Positions 32,100 to 44,000 of a stretch of DNA of 64,000 nt are shown here, piece by piece. Position numbers and translations under genes: made by a program. The notes beneath the pieces are model-generated. The model did no database searches, was not told the DNA's origin, and saw only the letters and a list, made by a program, of their open reading frames with translations. The first letter of the stretch is position 1, and the number at the start of each line of letters is the position of its first letter. The DNA is from Limnomonas spitsbergensis (taxonomy: Eukaryota > Chlorophyta > Chlorophyceae > Chlamydomonadales): the NCBI GenBank assembly GCA_037349105.1, contig JAYJMM010000084.1, forward strand, positions 1,054,001 to 1,118,000. Reading direction: 5' to 3'.

Positions 32100-33560
32100 T
32101 CATCAAACAGGATATGCCTTGCAACATCTGGTATGATGACCGGCGTAAAACCGCAAGGAAAACCTGTCCAGAGGCTGCCCAGTTTGGGGCTGCTGGTTCA
32201 GGAGAGGTGAAGTTAGCAACAAAGGAGTACCGCCGCATAACTCGGGCTATCAATCGTGAATGGGAGGGTATACGGTCGGCAGATCTGCTGAGGAGCCAAG
32301 AAGGTTTGTTTGGTAGTGAAATCTAGGGGCCTGGTCGTCTTGCTAAAGGGGCCTGCCTCACGTACACTAGTTTTTACAGGGATTTAGAGGTGCTTCACAA
32401 AGGTTTATTTTGGCAGTGCCTGGGTTTTAACAAGTCCGTGGCTGAGTATGTATTCACGAGTGAGCTTCGTGAACCACTTGTTATAATTTGTTTTTGAACT
32501 GTCCCTGAGGATTTGGAGCCGAATTCATGAGAGGCCGGATGACGACCTCGTGAAAATGGCTATGCTGGAGAATTCTGAAATGGCCAAGGCTGGTGTTTGA
32601 AATCGCTGGGCTAGCTTTTTATCATCCATGCTGATGAATCTTGATATTTCTTTGTTTTCTGAAGTGAATACTGTGTTAAATGATGATGTCGTCTTAACTT
32701 AAGTTTATAATCACTGGCCGTCTTTAGTGTCCAGGGCTATGCCTCATACGGCTCTATCAATGAGTACTATACCTGACTTCGAACGTGCGGGGTCTAAGTT
32801 ACCGTATTTACGTTCTCGAAATGGTTTCAGGTACAGCGTGATATGAAAGAGACGTTCTGGTTCAATTTTAATATGCGCGAAATCATTTTTGCTGTAGCAA
32901 AGTATCGGATGGGTTCTCATTGGTCGAGTGTTGAAATGGGGCGTTTTGACAAGTTTGTTGTGCCTCGCAGTGAGTTTTGCAAATGCTGCAATATTGAATC
33001 TAGGGAGGATGGATGTCATGATTTACAGCTCGTTTTATGTAGACCTTCGCCTAGAGTTCAACCTTGATTTCCTGGTTTCTTTATCGGATGAGGATGGGTC
33101 CATACTCCATACAACGGTCAATGAAAGGGGAGGATAATTTCGTTTTGCTGGTTTTTGTATCATTGGTACATTTTTGAAGAAATTGGGGTCCATTTATCTT
33201 TCAATGCATATGATAAAAAGGGATCATCTTCTCAAAACTTAAGTTTCCTTTCCAATTTCGTAGGCGGTGCTCAACTGAACTTTTTTGCACCCTCGTCATG
33301 TTATATGATTGGGGCTTATCTTCTGCACCAAGGGGTTCATTCCCACGCCACTTGCTTTGCGTGTTGGTTGCTTGCCCAGGGGGTTCACTAATTTTTCGCT
33401 TACTGCCCTAGTCTATTTCATGCTCATATCGTTTTGGGGGAACCCGTCCCACACATTTTATGTCATGCTTCGCTGGACTGTAAAAGCTTCAAATAACTTC
33501 ACCGCACATGTACCGTACATCACTGCCTCTGAGGGCCTCATCAAGCTTTATATAATATAA
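32100..33560 (+). pseudogene. decayed LINE-type retrotransposon fragment
   Basis: Two plus-strand pieces resemble non-LTR retrotransposon ORF2. 32114-32326 (WYDDRRKTARKT ... YRRITRAINREW) looks like the segment between endonuclease and reverse transcriptase. 32843-33067 (YRMGSHWSSVEMGRF, VPRSEFCKCCN) looks like the C-terminal conserved tail with its Cys cluster. The tail continues in another frame from about 33010 (DVMIYSSFYVDLRLEF), so a frameshift is present. No intact reverse transcriptase core is seen. The base composition is distinctly AT-richer than the flanking genes. Confidence 0.6.
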
Positions 33561-33785
33561 TGTGAATATTTCGTTCTTCTCTCAAGAGTTCGGCTTCTTC
33601 AACAACATCTCTGAGTCAGCAGCTCAGGAGATCTCCCCACGCTTCAGCCCTTCCAGATTTGCTCAAGGTTTACGTTGCCTCCCCACTGAAAGCTCAATGG
33701 CCAGTTGGCCACTAGTGAGTGTGATATATCACGTGTCTGAGTGCGCCACCAAGTCATATGAGTGATACGACCTAGCAAAGGAGCA

Positions 33786-34090
33786 AAAGCTAGCTGTTAA
33801 GATCCACTGTGGATCAGATCCATCCTACTGCTTGTTACAAATCTGCAAAAGCTAGCCGTCCAGATCCAGCGAGAATCCAATCCATATCTACCGCTTGTAA
33901 CAAGTCTGCAGAAGCTAGCTGTCCAGATCCATCAAGGATCCAATCCAGTCTTACCGCTTGCAAAAATATCAAGACGAGCTGGCCAAACAGATCCGATCCA
34001 GTCGTACCGCTTGCAACACCTCGAGAAAAACTAGCCAAACAGATCCATGGCAGATCCGATCCAATCATACCGCTTCCACCGCTGGTACGC
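33786..34090 (-). repeat. five copies of the OPR gene 3' coding end
   Basis: In the minus-strand sense, gcggtatgattggatc at the end of the OPR coding region (34055-34073) is echoed as gcggtacgactggatc, gcggtaagactggattg, gcggtagatatggattg and gcagtaggatggatc at 50-85-bp spacing, with cagatctgtttggc-type sequence between. Each copy has a cg|gta donor-like core. Confidence 0.85.
33835..33839 (-). terminator. candidate poly(A) signal TGTAA for the OPR gene
   Basis: TTACA on the plus strand, TGTAA on the minus strand, about 195 bases downstream of the OPR stop at 34031. TGTAA is the standard poly(A) signal in volvocine algae. It lies inside the tandem junction-copy region, so it could be fortuitous. 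Confidence 0.4.
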
Positions 34091-34671
34091 CTCAGGGTCC
34101 AGCTTCTGAATGCCCCATACAATCTTACCCAGCGAAATTCTATTAATACGCGGGCCGGTGGCCGAGGAGGCGGCGGCGCTGCTCGCCTGTGACCGCTTCA
34201 CTTGCCCCTGCTGCTGACGCCGAGGCAAATTCCCGCTGCCACCTGCGGCGGCGTCCGTTGCCTGCCCCCCTTGGCTTGACTGCCCCCTAGCCACCCTGCC
34301 AGCGCCCTTGGCATGCACCTGCTGCGCGACCCACAACGGGCGTTCCTGTATCCCTTGTGACCGAACGCTGTTCACTTGAGCTGCAGACCTGTCTTTGACT
34401 GCACTCTCCGACGCCGATGAGGCGCCCGTGACGCTGTTACTGCTGCCGTTGCTGTTGCTGCTGCCGCCCCCAAGCTCGGCAGCGGTGGCCTGCAGTGCGT
34501 CTGGTCTACCGTCAGCCTTGCCGTCCGGGGCAGTCTTATGCTGTTCCATCTGCGCAAGCATGTTGTCGACCACCGAAACGAAGCGCCCAACCCAGGACCT
34601 GAAGAGCACAGCAGGAACGATTTGTCAGCAAACATGTGCGTGTCTGAATTGTGTGAAAGTGGATCACGTCA

Positions 34672-34702
<31 letters not shown>

Positions 34703-34968
34703 ATTTTAGTGAAAGGGGATCACGTCATTTGTGCACACGTGTGTTTTCACATCATATATCTTGTGCCTGTGTGTGTGGAAGGTTAAGAGGCCTTGGCCCA
34801 TAGGAGTGGCACAATGCAGGTAACATAAGCAGAGTATGTGTGTGTGTGTGCGTTTGTATTTGAAGGAGAGTGTGTGTCGATGCGTGGATGTTCGCATGTA
34901 GAAGGAGACAAGGCCACAGGCATCAAGAGGTGCAAGGTGCAGGCAACATGAGCGGAAATGTCAGATTA

Positions 34969-35002
<34 letters not shown>

Positions 35003-38000
35003 ACGTTTGTCTGTGTTTGCGCGTCTGTGTTTGCGCACCTGTCTGGTATTATCTCCATGAGCCTCAAGCCGTACACCAGGTTGGCCAGGTTGCCCAGCCG
35101 GGCGCACTGAAGGCGCTCAAACGTGCACTCCAGGAACAGCTTGCTCCACGCCGGCGGCGGCCGAACGCCCAGCCGCGCCAGCGACCACGCGGTCTGCTCG
35201 TACACCAGCGCGTCCGCGACAAAGGCCAGCTGCGGCTGGCCACGGCTAGGTCTGGATCTAGATCCAAAGGCGAGGTTGTTCAGTTGCCGCTGCTTTGAGG
35301 GCGCCTGCGACGACATGGAAGCCATGGACTCCCTGCGGCAAAACGTGAGGAGGGTTGTGGGATCTGGCTGTTTCTGGATCTGGCTGTTGTGGGATCTGGC
35401 TGTTTCTGGATCTGGCTGTTGTGGGATCTGGCTGTTTCTGGATCTGGCTGTTGTTGGATACGGCAACTTGTGTTGGTACTGTTGCTGCAAAAAAACGGAA
35501 GGAGAGTTGCAGGATCTGGCTGTTGGAGGTTGGTTGGTGGTTGGGCCGTTGGGCGGTTGGTGGCTCTTGCAATGTGTGCTTGAGTTGTAGCTCTAGTTTA
35601 GGGCTTCGAGGTTAGGGTTTGAAGTGAAGGGTTTGGTGTTTAGCTTGAGTTATACTTGTGATAAAATGCATATGGTATACTACCGGCATGACATTACCAT
35701 AGTCACAGACACAAGATTAAGTTGCTATTGCTAATGGAGGCCTGTCATTAACTGATAAATTCACGACCACACCGTGAAGCAAACCATGCTGCACCAAGGA
35801 AACAACAATTGCTAATTACGTAACAATTCCGATGTTTTGTTTTCCAATCTTTTCCAATGTTCTGCTTTCTAATGTTTGCCAATGTTTTGTATTTCCTACT
35901 TTTTGCTTGCGGTATACAATCTCATAATTGGTACTCCTAAGGGTATCCACGCAACAGCCTTTCCGAAAAGGCCAGGAAGTGCGAACTGTTCAGTACTTGG
36001 CTCTCGCCACACACTTGCACGAATGTAGGACAGGGCAACACGTAGGGAGTAAACTGGCTGGTTTAAACGTGGGAGGCAATACACAAGCGAAAAGTTGGAA
36101 ATACGCAAGCAACAGGTAGGCGCTAAGCAGGCAAATGTAGGAGGTAGCATGTGAGTACATTCCCACAAATTGTAACTTCTTCATTGAAGATAGCCTGCCG
36201 AGGAGGTAGCGTCATCAGCATTTGGCTGCCTTCCTCTTCCTTTCCTCTTCCTTTCCTTTCCTTCCCTGCCTTTCCTTTCTTTCCTCTTCCGACATTCTGC
36301 AGAAGAAGTTAGGCGGAAGTAGGCCCAACAGCCCTGTCCCTCTGTGCAATGGTGTGCATAACTCTATCACAAAAATAGCAGACCGGCGCTGTGCGCACTT
36401 CTCATCAGATGTCTGGGCTGAGAGTGTTTGAACGTCGATACCTGAACTACGCTATCTGATGCATGTTCATCCTTGAGATACGCTATCTGAGGTATGTTCA
36501 TACCTGAAATATGCTATCTGAAGCATGTTCATACCTGAGATATGCTTTCTGACTAATGTCCATACCTGATGTATGCCATCTGACACACGTTCATACCTGA
36601 TGTACGCTATCTGGCACTTTCATACCTGAGGTGCACTATCTGGTGCATGGTCATACCTGAGGTACGCTATCTGACACACGTTCATAACTGATGTACGCTA
36701 TCTGACAAACGTTCATGTCTGAAGTACGCTATCTGATACACATTCATACCTAAGGTACGCTATCTGACACACGTTCATACCTGATGTACGCTATCTGACA
36801 CACGTTCATACCTGAAGTACGCTATCTGACACACGTTCATGACTGAAGTACGCTATCTGACACACGTTCATACCTGGAGTACGCTATCTGCGGCATGTTC
36901 ATACCTGAGATACGCTATCTGCGGCATGTTCATACCTGAGGTACGCTTTCTGACGCATGTTCCTACCTGATGTACGCTATCTGACGAATGTTCATACCTG
37001 ATGTGCGCTATCTGACACACGTTCATACATACCTGAAGTACGCTTTTTGACGCGCACGTTGTTACCCGATGTACGCTATCTGACACAGGTTTGTACCTGA
37101 GGTACACTACCTGACACACGTTCATACCTGGAGTACGCTATCTGACACACGTTCATACCTGAAGTACGCCATCTGACGCATGTTCATACCTGAGGTATGC
37201 TTCTATCCAGGGACGGCCGGGGGACTCCTCCAGCGAAGCGAAAGAGGAAAGCAGTGAGGCCCGCTCCTGGGGACTGAGATGCGACATGCAAGCCTGTGAG
37301 GCCTGGACAAATGGAGACGGGGGCAGTTACAAGTAACGGATTGTAACATCATGACAGTTACATGAAAGTAAGGGGATGAGCACAGTTACAGGTTGTGGGC
37401 TTTAGCACTCTCACAAGGGAGGCAGGAGCATTTACATTCAACATAATTTACATGATGTAACCGCTTGTAACTTCCCGACAGAGGAGACAAAAGCGGTTAC
37501 GAGTCAAAGGATGCTTCCTAGTGCCGCCCCCCCCTCCCGCTCACGCACTTCTCACCCCGGTCACACACCTCTCTCCCCACTCTCCCCACTCCTTTGCCCA
37601 AGCTCCCCGCTCAGCTTCCCCACCTCCCACCCACTGCCCCCACTCACCACGTCCACGCGCTCCACCATCTCACCCCCCTTGCTCACCCCCCCCATGCTCT
37701 CACACACACCGTTTCCCAACACCGCCCATCCCCCCCCAACCATCCTTCCGCACACAACACCCACACCCACACACACACTGCCCTCGGTCATCCCCCCATG
37801 CCCGCTCACACGCACCACTCCACTGCCCTCTCTCACCCTCACGACCTCCGCCAGCCACAGCTTGGGCGGGGCCTGCCCAAGTGCCACCAATGATCTAAGC
37901 GACGTGACGAGGTGGATCGGCTCCATGTTGGGAAGCATGCAGTACGACTCTTGCCAGTACAAGTCCATCCAAGCCTCATCGGGGATGTGACGAAACTTTG

Positions 38001-38008
38001 CGAGGGCC
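34031..38008 (-). CDS. OPR gene exons 8-11 (C-terminal part)
   Basis: Exon 38008-37837 encodes ALAKFRHIPDEAWMDLYW and VALGQAPPKLWLAEVV. 37302-37190 encodes MSHLSPQERASLLSSFASL and RPWIEAYL. 35332-35039 encodes QTAWSLARLGVRPPPAWSK and LANLVYGLRLMEIIPD. 34598-34031 encodes a Gln/Ser/Gly-rich linker and a final helical unit (ISLGKIVWGIQKLDPEAYQR) before the stop at 34031-34033. The last unit sits at a possible donor (agcg|gtatga, exon end 34071), so a further 3' exon cannot be excluded, though I found none. Confidence 0.82.
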
Positions 38009-41000
38009 CTGAGAAATGCGGGCAGGGCAGGGGTTTAGGGCTGAGGGTAAGGAGATCAGGCCCTGATAAGTGCGGGCAGGGTGGTGGCATAGGGGTAACG
38101 GTTTATAATTTAGGGCTCTGGGGTACGTTCCGTGCAGTGGATGCATTAAGAAGTGAAGACAGTGCCATGGATTTAGGGTTTAGGGTGTGGGCTAGCAGTG
38201 GGTTCAGGGTTCAGGGTACGGGCAGTTCGATAGTTGAAGGGTGCTAGGTGTAGACAAAACAGTGAGTGTGGGGTTTAGGGTTTGGCCAATACTGTGGCTG
38301 TAGGTTTCAGGGTCAAGGCAATACAGTGAGATAAGGTTTTAGGGTGCAGGTAATACAGTGGGTGTTCGCGCCTCAGGGTGCAGGCGATATGATGGGTGAA
38401 GGGCTGAGGGTTTGAGGGTGCAGACACAAGTTTTAGTTCGTGGTTTAAGGTCCAGAGTGCGGGCATTTTGCCGGCAATACAGTGGGTGCATGGTCCTGCT
38501 TGCAGACGATACATTGGACGCATCGGGAGGTTCGGGCAAGGAGTTGCCGTATAATTCAGGGTTCAGGGCATAAAGGGGCGCAGTCGGTGCAGTGGACGCA
38601 ACAGCATCTGTGCATCCATCCATCCGTATTTTTTCTTTAAGGGCTTAAGACACTGAAAATCGGAAGGACATCGAAGGGGGGGGGTCAGTTGTTACAGTGT
38701 ATGTGCAAACATCTTAACGCCTTTTTCACAAGGGCTAAGCAGTGCCAATCGTAAGGACAGAGGAAAGGGGGAGGGGGGCAGTTGTTCCAGCATCTGCGCA
38801 TCCATCCTTAAGCTTTTTCGAAAGTACTAGGCAGCTATTAGGTTAAGGAAAGGCTGCTTACTTGCCCGAGGCCCAATTAAACCAGTGCCAAGCTAATGAC
38901 AGAGGGGGAAACAAATCAGCTAGAGGTGGGCAGACATACCAGAATGTCAGTGGAAGAGGGGGGGAGTCAGTTGTTCCAGCATCTGCACATCCATCCTAAA
39001 ATTCAAAAGGACTAGGCAGTGCCAATCGGAAGGACAGAGTGACAGGGGGGGGAAGTCAGCCGTTCCAGCATCTGCGCATCCATCCTTAAGGTTTTTCCGA
39101 AAGGTCTGGGCAGCATGGGCCGAGGTGAGAACTGGCAGGACACCGAAAGGGAGGGGGTCAGTTGTTCCAGCATCTGCATATCCATCCTCAAGCCTTTATC
39201 GACATGGCTTTTGCGCAGCTTTTACTTTTCGGAAAAGCTCTTTTATTCACTCGAGGCCTAATTAATTAATTTAACCAGTGTGGGCTGGAGGGACAGAGGG
39301 AAAGGAAGTCATCTGGAGGTCATCCTAAAGCCTGGTCTTGAAAGGGCTTGGCGGTGTGTACCGTTGTGGACACAGAAAAGGAAGATAGCTAGAGGTGTGG
39401 GTCGTGCGAACCGGAACAAGCGCGGGAAGAATGCAAAAGTGAGAGTGAGATAGAGTGAGAGTTCATGTGAAAGCCAGAACAGAGAGGGTGCACCTTAACT
39501 CATTAAATGACAAACGTGACGCACCACATGGTGTTGGACAGCTCCTGCGGCCCAAACCCCGACAGCTCCTGTTCGAAGGCGGCGATCAGAAGCGCCTCCA
39601 GCCAATCATGAGGGGGCTTCACCTGCAGGAAACGAAATTGAGGGTCGCAACACTGTTTACCAGAGTCGTGAGGGAACACACACCTTTATGCCCCACCTAG
39701 TGCCGAACGGGTGGCTTCCTTAACGACCAAACGGGTGGCTTCCTTAATCCACGCCCTAGAGTGTATTGATCCTAGGGTCTTAAGGTCAATCGCTTTTAAA
39801 GGAAGGGGGCGGCGTGGCCCACCCAGCCATGAACAATAAGTGAGCATCCCTTGGTCTCCTCAAAGATGCGATCCCATGTTTCATGGATGTCTACCGGTAG
39901 AGTCAGTCCACCGGGAGCTGATTTACTTAAAACCTCTACATATGCAAGTATTTATAAGCGCTCTTGAAGTGTTTACCAGACCCAGCTCCACCATCTGCGT
40001 CGTTGTGTTTCAAGGGGATCCCACCCTCCACCAAAAGCCCACACAGACGCACACCTACCCACCCACCCACCCAAACTCACTTTTGGCCTAGCAAGTGACC
40101 CCTACGTGCTTAAACAGCACTCCCTCCTTAAAACAAAAAGACACCCACCCACCCTCCTACCTACCCACCCACCCACTCACCCTCCTACCCACCCACCCTA
40201 CCCACTGCTCTGAGCCTGGCGAGTGTCCCCAAGTAGCTTGACAGCCACTTTCCCCCCCACACACAAAGCCCCCCCCCCACTCCCCCCCCCCCCACACACG
40301 TAACTCTCCACTCACTATTAGCTTGGCGAGTGACAACAAGGATGAGAATCCTAACCAACAAGGATGAGAATCCTAACCAACAAGGATGAGAATCCTAACC
40401 AACAGGCACACACCCACACCCATTCGCCAGCTCTTACTGGCAGCAACCTCCAGCTGGTTTCTTTTCCCTCCGTCATTTCTGTCAGACCCCCATCCACCCA
40501 CCCACCAATTTTTAGCCTGGCCAGTGTCCCCTAGTAGCTTGACCGCCATTCCCACACACAAACACCCCCCCCCCCCCTCACATACAATTCCTCGCTCACT
40601 TTTAATATGGCCAGAGACCACAAGGTGCTTGAGAATCCCAGGGCCTCAAACTCAGTCAGCTGCAGGGACGTCTGCTGGAGGAAGCGCGTCAGCCAGTACT
40701 TTGGGAGCACCAACTGTACAGGCTGTACAGGTGGGGCCTGGGGAGAGTTAGGGGCTGAATAAAGAGACAAAGATGACGAGGAAGGAGATGGAGAGGAGGC
40801 TGTGCGCCTGCCGCTGTCTTCTTGCGCCGTGCTCAAGGCCGCTGCCGCCTGCTGCTGCTGCTGCTCGGCAGCTGCCGCTGCCGCCCCGGCTTGTCCGGCC
40901 TGGCCCTCGGCACTGGTCACGTCCGACGTCGTGACCTTGGCCCTCATCGAGGCAGCACACCACAGGATGCGAGTCAGGTGCTCCGGCTCCGCAGTCGGCA

Positions 41001-44000
41001 TGCGGCTGTACGAAACGCTCAGCGCGTTCTCCGCCCAGGCAATACTACCGCCTTCACCGCTGCCGCCGTATCCCGAAGCCCCCGCCTGCGCCAGACGGCC
41101 AGGCGCTGAGTCGCCGCCATGAAGCTGCCCCGTTGCGCCGCCGCCGTTACCGCCGCCGTGACTTGCTGCCAGACCGGCTCTCAGCGTGCACAGCCCCCAC
41201 ATCACCACAGACACCTCCCATGTGTTGCACGAGGGCAGCAGCTCCGCAGCACGGGCCTCCATGTCCCGCAGCCAACTGGACGAAGGCTGCAGGCGGTGAG
41301 AATATTGGAAGGGATCGGCATACACCAGAAGGGTATCAAGGCGTATTACAGGAATTTCTTTACTTATTTCAGGTTTTGGCTCATAAGGGCATCATGGAAA
41401 ATAATTAAGTTGTAGGAATCGTCATACAAGCTTACCGCACATGACATATACGGGTATGGACTTACCGATACTGTTATGAACTTAACGAGACCGGTACCAG
41501 TATACCGGTATATGAGTTTATAAGTACTGTAGATTTGCATTGCCATCCCTCATAAGTCATAAGTCATAATTAACGGTGTTGAGGTTGAGGTTGAGGGTGA
41601 GGTTGAGGGTGAGGGGTACTGGCACATACAAGAAATACGAATTATTTATCAACAAAACAGTTTTTAATTGGCAATGGGGACTCTAGCATGCTTTTTACCA
41701 GAGAGCAAATCAACTCTACGAGTGAGGTCATTACTGGGCAAGCTCATTCTTCTTATATGGGCGAGCTTCAATGGATTTGCCAGAAATCACTGGAAAGCTG
41801 CCATAGGGTTTAGGGCTTAGGGCTTAAGCTGTAAACTGGCCAATTTACAGCTGAAGCTCTAAACCCTATACAGCCGTAAGGTACTGCATAGGGCTGTTAG
41901 GGCTTTCGCTGTAAACTGGGAGGGGTAGAGGACAGCTGGCTGTGCAGAATATTTTAATCAACCCCCCCAAGTGTGACATTGGATGCGATATCATAAACTT
42001 GCATATGGCGGATGCATGCCTAGTGAGGTGCATAATGCACTGGCCTGCCCATTCGGTACATCTCACATGCATGCCCAGCGAGGCACATTATGTACCTGCA
42101 TGCTGCACGTGCATGCTGTACCTGCATGCCGAACTTGCATGATGTACTTGCATGCAGCACCTGTATGCTGAACTTGCATGATGTACCTGTATGCCGTACT
42201 TGCATGATGTACTTGCATGATGTACTTGCATGCTGCACCTGCATGCTGAACTTGCATGATGTACTTGCATGATGTACTTGCATGCTGCGCCTGCATGCTG
42301 TACCTGTATGCTGTACATGTATGCTGAACTTGCATGATGTACCTGTATGCCATATTTGCATGATGTACTTGCATGCTGTACCTGCATGCTGTACCTGCAT
42401 GCCGAACTTGCATGATGTACTTGCATGCTGCACCTGTGTGCTGTACCTGCATGCTGAACTTGCATGATGTACCTGTATGCCGTACTTGCATGATGTACTT
42501 GCATGATGTACTTGCATGATGTACTTGCATGCTGCACCTGCATGCTGTACCTGCATGCTGAACTTGCATGATGTACTTGCATGCTGCACCTGTATGCTGT
42601 ACCTGCATGCCGAACTTGCATGATGTACTTGCATGCTGCACCTGTATGCTGTACCTGCATACTGAACTTGCGTGATGTACCTGCATGCTGCAACTGCATG
42701 CTGTACCTTGTGCCGTACTTGCATGATGTACTTGCATGCTGCACCTGTATGCTGTACCTGCATGATGTACCTGTATGCCGTACTTGCATGATGTACTTGC
42801 ATGCTGCAATTGCATGCTGTACCTGCATGCTGAACTTGCATGATGTACTTGCATGATGTACTTGCATGATGTACCTGCATGCTGTACTTGCACGCTGTAC
42901 CTGCATGCTGTACCTGCATGTTGTACCTGCATGCTGTACCTGCATGCTGTACCTGCATGGTACACTTGCATGATGTACTTGCATGCTGTACCTGCATACT
43001 GTACCTGCATGATGTACCTGCATGATATACTTGCATGCTGCACCTGCATGTTGTGCCTGCATGCTGCACTTGCATGGTGCACTTGCATGATGTACTTGCA
43101 TGCTGTACATGCATACTGTACCTGCATGCTGTACTTGTATGATGTACTTGCATGCTGTACATGCATGATGTACCTGCATGATGTACTTGCATGATGTACC
43201 TACATGATGCACTTGCACGTTTTACCTGCATGATGTACTTGCATGATGTACCTGCATGCCCAGTGAGGTACCGGCATGCCCAGTCCGTACATCTCACCTG
43301 CAAGCCCAGCGAGGCAGCTGACCAAAGGTAGTTGGCGAAGCTGTACGCTGGAGGTGCCACCTAGACCAGGGGAGCGATTCGGGACGCGGACACAATTTGG
43401 AGGGAGAGTAAAGGTGCTGGATGTCCCACCAGGACCAGGGAGGCGATAAGAGGTGGATAAGGGGCATAAGAGGTGGAAAGATGTAGGGTTTTGGATGCTG
43501 GACGCTGGATGCCCCATATGTACTAGGGGAGCCAATCGAGGCATCTTGAGTGAACAGGGTTAGGGTTTGGGATTCCGTGAATAGGTTGAGGGGTTAGGAT
43601 GGCGTGAATAGGTTTAGGGGTAAGCAAGCTGGACCCACCGCCTTGATGAGGAGAGCACTGCGGGTCATGCGACGTGTGGAGTTAAGGGTGACAAATGGTG
43701 GGGGACTAAGGGTTTAAACCCGAAACCCTGTAACCCCATTATCATAGAACCTAATAGCCAATAAGGATTTAAACCCTACACCCTGTAACCCATTAGGGTT
43801 TAGGGTCTAAACCCTTAACTCTGAAGCCCCATTCGGGTTTAGGGCCTAAACTTTTAACCATGTAACCCCAGACACTGTTACCCTCAACCCTACAACCCTA
43901 AAACCTACACTTCACACTCACCTGGTCGACCTCGGTGTCAAACCCCCTAGATCGCGAGCGCTCCCAACCGGACGCGTACTGCTTCTCCGGGTCCACCCCC

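Noticed and set aside
34031..34598. RAP domain at the OPR C-terminus
   Set aside because: The last exon is Gln/Ser/Gly-rich with one helical unit; I cannot see RAP motifs.
42020..43360. Minus-strand ORFs of 446, 376 and 367 aa
   Set aside because: Translations of a 13-bp array in an OPR intron; all three frames are open and the sequence is repetitive.
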